This document shows positions 58,338 to 64,000 of a DNA stretch of 64,000 nucleotides, piece after piece. The notes below the pieces were generated by a model. That model had not been told where the DNA came from. It saw nothing but the letters and a program-made list of their open reading frames with translations, and ran no database searches. Made by a program: the position numbers and the translations under genes. Source of the stretch: Chrysaora quinquecirrha (taxonomy: Eukaryota > Cnidaria > Scyphozoa > Semaeostomeae > Pelagiidae); the NCBI GenBank assembly GCA_014526335.1, contig JACTAT010000006.1:6500034-6564033 (forward strand), given 5' to 3'. Each line of letters opens with the position of its first letter. The stretch's first letter is position 1.

Positions 58338-58977
58338 GAGGGAATTTTATTATGCATCTCCAGAGTATTTTGAGTTAAGAATACAGTGAGAATAATAATA
58401 GTATTGGATGTTTACCTTCTTTAGACAACTGACTATAGAATACATTATGACCACAAAGGCACAAAACTTTTTTGTCCCCTTTTTTCTCTTAAATTCCTTT
58501 TCCTCTACAGTTTCAATCAAATTTCTCTTTTTCTTTTCCTTGGCATTCTGGTTTCCAATTCATTTCCACAAAATGAGAAAGTATTTAAAAGAAACAAAGG
58601 AAAAAAGAATTTTAAACCACTAACAAAAGGACTCATTCCAGAATATACAGTTCATCGATTAGATTAATACTTCCAGGCACATTGTGACAGGAACTACTTC
58701 AGTGACCTCTTTTCACTAGAGACGGATAACACTATCAGAGATTTGTTAAATGATTGGTGGACTTTTGCAACAATGCCTGACTTGCTATGTCACAACTCAA
58801 TAGCTATAATGAGAGAAGAATGGTGAAATTTTAGAAGGAATACCTTTTAATCTTTTCTAAATCCAACCCAGTTCTAGCAACTGCTTCTTCAATTTTTTTC
58901 GATTTCCTTTGTTGATATCATTCCATCTTTATAAAATTCAAGTAAAATAACTTTTGTATTGTCATTGATAGCATTGT

Positions 58978-59710
58978 AGGAAAGATTATATTTCGAAAAT
59001 GGGTGACATACTCAACGATGAAAATAAATTGGAAAAATTAGGCAATGTCGAACAGCACGATAAAACCACTAAAATAAAGCAGAAACTCCAAAAGCGTTTG
59101 CTGGAATTAGTCAAGAAAGATCTGTTGACTAAAGCAATCTATGATAGGATTCGGCCCACAGTTTCAGAGCATCCACGGATGTATGGTCTACCTGAAACTC
59201 ACAAATCTAGCGTCCCACTTAGGCCTACTTTGTCTATGGTCGGTTCTGCTCAACATGATCTCGCCAAGTGGGTCTTGGTCTAGGTGGGAGAGGCGGGTGG
59301 TCATGGTGTTCGACTCTGTGAGCAGGAGGTTTAGGTCGTCTGGGTATCACCTGTGGGTCGTAGTTGTTTGAATTCGATGCTGCTTGATGTTGTTGTGTAT
59401 GTTGGCGTTGCTGATTTGAGTGACTGTCCAGAGCTTTTGCATAAGACATTGACTTTTCAACGTCTTTTGAGATATTCATATCGATTCTTTCTTCAACTTT
59501 GTTTAATTTTTTCTCCATATCTTTACTCAATAATTCAACTTTTTTGAATCTGTACTTCAACTTTACTCGAAAAACTGTATTTCAGATTCGATTTCCTTCG
59601 CTGATGTCATTCAAAACCTAAGATGTGACCCGGCCAACTCTTCTTGTGTTCATTTGACATTAGCAGCCTTTTTACTAACGTGCCTTTGGACGATACTATC
59701 GGGATTAGCG
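58978..59710 (+). pseudogene. Penelope-like reverse transcriptase, interrupted
   Basis: The N-terminal part (58978-59270) reads YISKMGDILND, PRMYGLPETH and SMVGSAQHDLAKW. About 275 bp of foreign sequence carrying a minus-strand ORF follows. RT coding resumes near 59548 with VLQLYSKNCISDSISFADVI and NLRCDP and, after a frameshift, CSFDISSLFTNVPLDDTI. The FDISSLFTNVPL block is the RT motif A region characteristic of Penelope-like elements. The RT C-terminus and any GIY-YIG endonuclease are missing: the element stops at about 59710. Confidence 0.75.
59234..59560 (-). pseudogene. Coiled-coil/proline-rich ORF fragment inside PLE RT
   Basis: The longest of three copies (also 49666-49959 and 57512-57805), extended N-terminally with KYRFKKVELLSKDMEKKLN. 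Heptad-like segment, Gln-rich middle, proline-rich end. It splits the Penelope RT frame. Unrecognised. Confidence 0.35.
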
Positions 59711-59754
59711 CCACAACTTGGATTATTCAATTAATGTTCATTGTTTTCCCGCCT

Positions 59755-59920
59755 AAAGCTGATTGGTGTTTAAAACGCAATGCCAATTCAGCTTTTCTCT
59801 CTGATTGGTGCTTTTCGAGCCGAATCTGGGTATAAATTTTGCATTAGTCTATTGTTTCGGTCTGTTTCTGACGTTCATACTCTGAAGAGTGTCAGGCGAA
59901 AAAAGCTTTTAAGTTTAGTT
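59755..59920 (+). repeat. Dispersed repeat with degenerate hammerhead core
   Basis: Close relative of 8410-8660: CTGATTGGTGTTTAAAACGC, a TATA-like GGGTATAAATT, GGTCTGTTTCTGACG, then CATACT-CTGAAGA and GCGAAAAAAGCTTTT (59876-59910). After the cleavage-site A, the 3' strand is AGTTTA instead of AGTATG, so stem I is only partly paired. It follows the Penelope RT on the same strand. Confidence 0.55.
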
Positions 59921-59929
59921 CCGTATCGA

Positions 59930-60335
59930 TACTCAAGAAGACCTTTTTGAGCAACTTTGAAAGCAATTTTACTTGGCATTCTTGATAATGTGGCTGGTAT
60001 CAATAGACTATTTCATTGCTTCAAGGCACGTACATGTTATGATCTTATCATATATTGCTCTAAGCTGCTTCTCAACTGTTCCTTTGAATATTGAATAACT
60101 ACTGCTTATGTGCACTGATAATTTCCTGTGAGTTTCAAAAACGTGTTTGCTATGTTTCCACAGCATGTCAGTAATTTCTATCTGTTATTTCAAAGCCGTG
60201 TGAGGCCTTTTAAGCAGAAACCTTTCACGAATTAATCAAATAAGTCCATTTATGACCTTGAGAAATACTTCCTTTGTCATGAATGGAGCATTTTAAGCTT
60301 TTTAAGAATGATCGAAATTTGTTTATGTCTGCATT
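59930..60335 (-). pseudogene. BEL/Pao gag-like relic
   Basis: Minus-strand translation gives MLWKHSKHVFETHRKLSVHI, TVEKQLRAIYDKII and SIDTSHIIKNAK, separated by stops. The pattern of a residue block before an LR-IYDKI helix resembles the DUF1759-type gag region of Pao elements. Short and degraded. Confidence 0.4.
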
Positions 60336-60523
60336 AAAACTTGGTAATGTTATATTTTTACAATTTCATTGCAATGGAGTTACTTTATCAATAATAGCAT
60401 TTAGGCTACTCGATACGAGTACTGCAACAGAATGAGGTGGGAAGACTAGACCTAACCTAGCTAATATACATGAATTAAGTGATGCGGTGGCGTCTGTATA
60501 AAGACGGGGTAGACTATCCTACA
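60336..60523 (-). mobile_element. Probable 3' LTR edge of the Ty3/Gypsy element
   Basis: Read on the minus strand, a purine tract AGGAGGGGGGAAA (60536-60524) is followed at once by TGTAGGATAGTC at 60523. This is the polypurine tract and TG start of an LTR. A TATA-like CTTTATAC follows within 30 bp. The distal LTR end was not located; 60336 is only a limit. Confidence 0.5.
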
Positions 60524-60591
60524 TTTCCCCCCTCCTAATTAAAGTACGAACAAATGAATAACTAACTAAACGAAAATACTATCTACAGTTA

Positions 60592-61075
60592 TTATAGATT
60601 TATTGAATCCCAAGGAATACTGCCTGGAATAATTCGAGCTTGTCTCTGCCGATTAGGGCGGGGCTCATAAGGAACTTGCTCAAACTGATCTTCATGCTCT
60701 TCTTGTTCCAGATCTTCCTGTTCATACAAGGAAACTTCACTGTCACTATCAGAAAAATCAGTATCCGAGTCACAACTCTCTTTATCAGTATCGGCTATTT
60801 CTTTTTCAGGAGGTTCATTCTCGTATCCGTTCTCTATCATCGGCATTAAACGATCAAGATGGACAACCTTTTGCTCACCACTAGAATTCTCGATCTTAAA
60901 ATTTACTCCATTTTCTCCGTTTCTGTAGAACTGTCCAAGGCCGAGTTCTTCGTAGGGCCAGTTTTCTGTTTTCTCCAGTCTTATAATGTTTCATTTTCAG
61001 CCAAACCCGTTGGCCTTGTTTATAATCAATGAACTTCAGTTTGGTGTTGTATTGCTGTTGCATCTTTTCTTTCCT
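60592..61075 (-). pseudogene. Gypsy integrase C-terminal region and acidic tail
   Basis: At 61070-60850 a KMKHY motif and the pattern FKIENSSGEQKVVHLDRL resemble the SH3-like module after Ty3/Gypsy integrases. Then 60846-60592 encodes an acidic tail (ESCDSDTDFSDSDSEVSLYE) ending just before the polypurine tract. Several frameshifts separate it from the integrase core. Confidence 0.55.
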
Positions 61076-61078
61076 GAT

Positions 61079-61671
61079 TTATTGTTTAGTAATAAGTGGA
61101 GATAATTCTTTTTCGTATTCTCTCGGGGATACAACATCGTAGTGGTCAACAGTCCCAGTTTGGTATAACACGTCTTGAGGTAACACGGCAGATCTTCCGA
61201 AAACAATGCTGTAGGGGGTACATCCGGTGGCTTTACTCTCCGTGGTATTTAAAGCGAAAACAAGACTGGGTGGAATGGAACGCCATTTTGATTGCGACAG
61301 CTTTCGATGTAAAAGAACGAACCGTGCGTAACATATCTTTAACCGACCTGATCTGAACTGTGATAGGCGGAGGAGCGACGCTTTTCTATTCCAAGTTGCA
61401 AACAAATATCTGACATAACCTGACCCTCGACGTTGGAACCTTGATCGGTGAGTAGATAATGCGGAACTCCATGGACGTAAACCCATTGCTTTTCAAATGC
61501 CTCCTTAATGACCACTGCGGTTTGGTCTTTGAGAGGAATCGCCTGAATGTGTTTGGAAAAAATGTCACCAACTAACAATATATGTTGATAACCATTTGCA
61601 TCCCTTGGTAAGTATGCTATATCAAGAGAGACAAATTGCACAGGAGCATTTGGGGTGAACATCTGGACCAA
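61079..61671 (-). pseudogene. Ty3/Gypsy integrase core, frameshifted
   Basis: The core reads VQFVSLDIAYLPRDANGYQH (first Asp) and GVPHYLLTDQGSNVEGQ (second Asp). The expected third acidic residue region after SSAYH is disrupted by a frameshift. The other frame continues SLVFALNTTESKATGCTPYS and VFGRSAVLP, the usual post-core sequence. Nonfunctional. Confidence 0.75.
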
Positions 61672-61693
61672 TGGTGCTTTTAGTGAGCGAGTG

Positions 61694-61927
61694 TCAGATT
61701 TTGTTTGCTGACAGGATTTGCATCCAGAGCAAAATAAACCTGTATAGTTCTACATGTTTGGCCAGTAAAATGGCTTTCAGTAAGTTATACATCTTATCAA
61801 CTCCAAAATGAGCTGTGTTGTGATGTTCTGATACAATTAAATGTCTCAGAGCTGGTGGTAAAACTGGTCTTCCTGATTTGGTCAGAATTCCCTTTTCGAT
61901 ACTAAGCTGTTGTTGAACGCGTTTCAA
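61694..61927 (-). pseudogene. Integrase zinc-binding (HHCC) region remnant
   Basis: Residues LIVSEHHNTAHFGVDKMYNL give the two histidines. The two cysteines are in a neighbouring frame as CSGCKSC. It lies between RNase H and the integrase core as expected for Ty3/Gypsy pol. Confidence 0.65.
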
Positions 61928-62006
61928 CCGACCTGAGTCGACAGGCTTCCGTCAGTAATATGTTGTATAGCGCGAGAAATTGCAGAGTCTTGCATTTCCT
62001 CGTATT

Positions 62007-62867
62007 TCATCTGTCCTTCGAAACTTTCCACATCTGCAAAGTGATATCTTCGAAGGAGGAGTTTTGCTGTGTTGTTTCTGCGGATATGTCTCTAGATAAT
62101 GTGTCTGCTTTCACATTCTCTTGCCCAGGTACATACTGGATGGAGTAGTCGAACTCTTTCAGTTCTCCAATCCATCTGCCAAATTTACCACGGGGGTCTT
62201 TCTGGTTACGCAAATGTGTCAACGGGAAATGTTCTGATTTTTAAATAAAACGAGTTCCTGTTAAATAGACACGCCAATGACGCGTTGCAAGGATTAGAGC
62301 GAAGGCCTCCTTCGTAGTAGTCGACCAATTTTGTTGTGACAGTTGCAATGCTGTAGAAAAGTAGGCGACCGGATGTAATTCACCATCATCAGCCTTTTGT
62401 GAAAAAATCCCACCAATTGCGTAATTGCTGGCGTCAACTTCCACCAGGAATTCCTCTTGTAAGTTAGGAAATTTTAAGACAGGATCTGATAATAGCGTTT
62501 GTTTGAGTGCATTGAAGTCGTCGGTCCAGATTAACGGTAATTTGTCACTCGTCAGGCGATTCAACCGTTCAGCAATTTTTGCGAAGTCATGAATAAACGC
62601 TCTATAGAACCCTGCTAAGCCTAAGAATCCCTTGAGCTCCTTCTTTGTTGCTGGTTGCTTAAAATTCGAAATTGCTTCTGTTAAACGAGACTGAGGGCGA
62701 ATGCCAGATTTAGAAAGTTCGAAACCCAAAAAGTCTACTTTACGACTTGCAAACACAAATTTGGAGAGCTTTAATGATATGCTAGATTCTCTTAACTTTT
62801 GGAAGACCATTTCAAGGCTTTGCAAGTGTTCTTCAAAGGTATCGCTGAAAATTAAAATGTCATGCAT
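62007..62867 (-). pseudogene. Ty3/Gypsy RT C-terminus and RNase H
   Basis: RT motif region AYMHDILIFS occurs where YxDD is expected: His replaces the first catalytic Asp. Then KVDFLGFELSKSGI, FLGLAGFYRAFIHDFAKIAE (thumb/connection), and RNase H with EEFLVEVDASNYAIGGIFSQ and HPVAYFSTALQ. An in-frame TAA follows TGTRFI, after which the frame resumes with HLRNQKDPRGKFGRWIGEL and VPGQENVKADTLSRD. Broken and catalytically altered. Confidence 0.8.
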
Positions 62868-62889
62868 GTACGCTAGGACTCTTTCTGCT

Positions 62890-62923
62890 CATAGTCAATA
62901 GAAAATTTTTTCTATTGACTATG
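62890..62923. repeat. 34-bp near-perfect palindrome within RT
   Basis: CATAGTCAATAGAAAA (62890-62905), two T, then its exact reverse complement (62908-62923). It sits between the SGLPAE and LAYMHD segments of the RT and introduces a stop. A single arm copy recurs at 63138-63151, at the 5' limit of the element. Confidence 0.9.
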
Positions 62924-63137
62924 TTCTGCTGGTAGACCTGATAAGCTTTTGTCCATCATTCTTTGGTACGTTGCGCACGCATTGCAGAGACCATAAGGCA
63001 TCACATTGAATTCAAACTTCCCTCGCTGAACTGCAAATGCAGTCTTTTCTCTGTCCTCTTCTTTCAATGGAATTGACCAGTAAGCCGACGCAGCATCTAA
63101 TGTCGTCCAGTATTGAGAGCCGTGCATCTTATCTAAA
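62924..63137 (-). pseudogene. Ty3/Gypsy RT N-terminal part
   Basis: Reads LDKMHGSQYWTTLDAASAYW (motif A, Asp present), EKTAFAVQRGKFEFNVMPYG and LCNACATYQRMMDKSL, the RT palm motifs of Ty3/Gypsy. Homology ends abruptly at 63137, where CATAGTCAATAGAA begins; no protease or gag follows upstream. Confidence 0.75.
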
Positions 63138-63151
63138 CATAGTCAATAGAA

Positions 63152-64000
63152 TAAACACTGGTCTGGAAGCCTATTGTTATAGGTTATTGTTCGGGTTTTT
63201 TTCAGTCACGTGATCGAAAAGTGTGCATTGCGACGCCTTAGCAACAAAGAAAGTACTGTGAAACCATAAGTAAAGGACAATTGCTACGAACTTTTTCGAT
63301 GTTTCTGCTTCGATATTGAGGAATACTACTAATTTTTTAATTTATTGAATGGCAAATGTCACCGAGAGAACATCAGACGAAGTAAACATGCCTTAAAAAA
63401 AGAAAACCCGCTTAACACACGAAAGCAAATCAAATCCAAAAAGCCCGGGGAGGAACAGTACTGTTCTTGATATAATTTCACTACAGCTATATGCCGCCGA
63501 AGAGGGCGTTTCCCGCTACTCAAGGGGTCGTTTTCTGGCATTCTTAAGGGCGTGGTTCTTAAATTTTTTCTGGGGGCAAACCCCCAGACCCCCATACTTT
63601 GCTCGCTTAGCTCGCTAGTCCACCCCACTCTTTAGCGGCTGGCGCCGCCCCTGAGTGAAAATGAGAAATGAGGCCTAAAAGTCTTTTTACTCTCATATTC
63701 CACTTATATTCCCCATATTTAGGGTTATGTGTCTAAAGTGTAAGTGGGTCTTGGTGAGTTTGTAAAATCTCGACGGCAGAAAATGGGGGGGGGAATTCAC
63801 TATAAATCAAACTATCGTTTCATTACACAAGGTTGTTTTCATCAGGCCCGGAAAATACAAAACTCGCTCAACGCCACCCCAAAATGAGGGTAGAAAATTA
63901 GAAAACAACGTTACGTCGTATCGTAAACGCATTCTCTAACGTTTTTTTCAAGACTTTGTTTTTGACAACATTAGTTGTATTTATTCCATTAGCACTGTCT
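63152..64000. other. Unassigned right end of the window
   Basis: Contains a CCCCCAGAAAAAA/GGGGGTTTGCC-type GC-rich patch near 63570-63595 that looks repeat-derived, and otherwise AT-rich sequence without recognisable coding. Confidence 0.4.

Larger units (their letters stand above)
51372..59211. repeat. 7.84-kb tandem duplication, copy B
   Basis: Direct repeat of 43529-51371. Differences are few and dominated by single-base changes in homopolymer length. The right edge continues into sequence that completes the Penelope RT, so copy B's edge is the original one. Confidence 0.93.

Noticed and set aside
63359..63628. Minus-strand 89-codon ORF with GVWGFAPRKN
   Set aside because: It covers a GC-rich repeat-like patch and has no recognisable domain.

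Overview
This is AT-rich metazoan DNA. The only clearly conserved host gene is PAAF1 (proteasomal ATPase-associated factor 1, a WD40 protein), split by phased GT-AG introns. The repeat repertoire (Penelope-like elements, a hammerhead-ribozyme-bearing repeat, BEL/Pao and Ty3/Gypsy relics, a tRNA-type SINE, a mariner-type MITE) suggests a marine invertebrate, perhaps a cnidarian. That assignment is inference; no taxon-specific marker was seen. No rRNA gene, intact tRNA gene, CRISPR array or bacterial-type operon was found.

Layout. (1) 885-7,632: nine plus-strand PAAF1 exons with short introns that hold a BEL/Pao relic. (2) 7,633-41,540: one 34-kb PAAF1 intron. It begins with a 590-bp MITE, a repeat carrying a hammerhead-like core, and a SINE. 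Between two tracts of degenerate GTTA repeats (about 9.5-10.0 kb and 41.16-41.36 kb) lies a 31-kb tandem array, 10,019-41,157, of an unrecognised minus-strand gene family. There are six full-length units (1-6) and two units truncated in complementary ways (0 and 7). Each full unit has at least three coding exons of 285, 98 and 869 nt with conserved phases, giving about 416 residues with an acidic N-terminal half and a basic C-terminus. Exon lengths hold while introns, which contain TCA/TTATCA microsatellites, vary. A block of CRE-like TGACGTCA motifs sits about 1 kb upstream of the exons in seven units. Unit 2 is broken by a 2,631-bp foldback transposon plus a stop and a frameshift. (3) 41,541-41,716: the last PAAF1 exon.

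(4) 42-59.2 kb: transposon debris, including a 7.84-kb tandem duplication (43,529-51,371 and 51,372-59,211). Each copy carries minus-strand gag, Myb/SANT-like and aspartic-protease relics, a SAP/coiled-coil ORF with in-frame stops, a 204-bp MITE, a solo LTR, and two Penelope-like RT 5' fragments in direct repeat. The two copies differ mostly by homopolymer indels, so an assembly or sequencing artefact must be considered. (5) 59.2-63.2 kb: the rest of the Penelope-like RT, a BEL/Pao-like relic, and a degraded minus-strand Ty3/Gypsy pol whose RT is interrupted by a 34-bp palindrome beside a mutated active site. (6) 63.2-64 kb: nothing assignable.

The most interesting system is the nested antisense gene family in the PAAF1 intron: apparently unknown, locally amplified, and with exon structure preserved in five of six full copies. 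Next are the foldback element that hit one copy and the hammerhead-like motif in the dispersed repeat.
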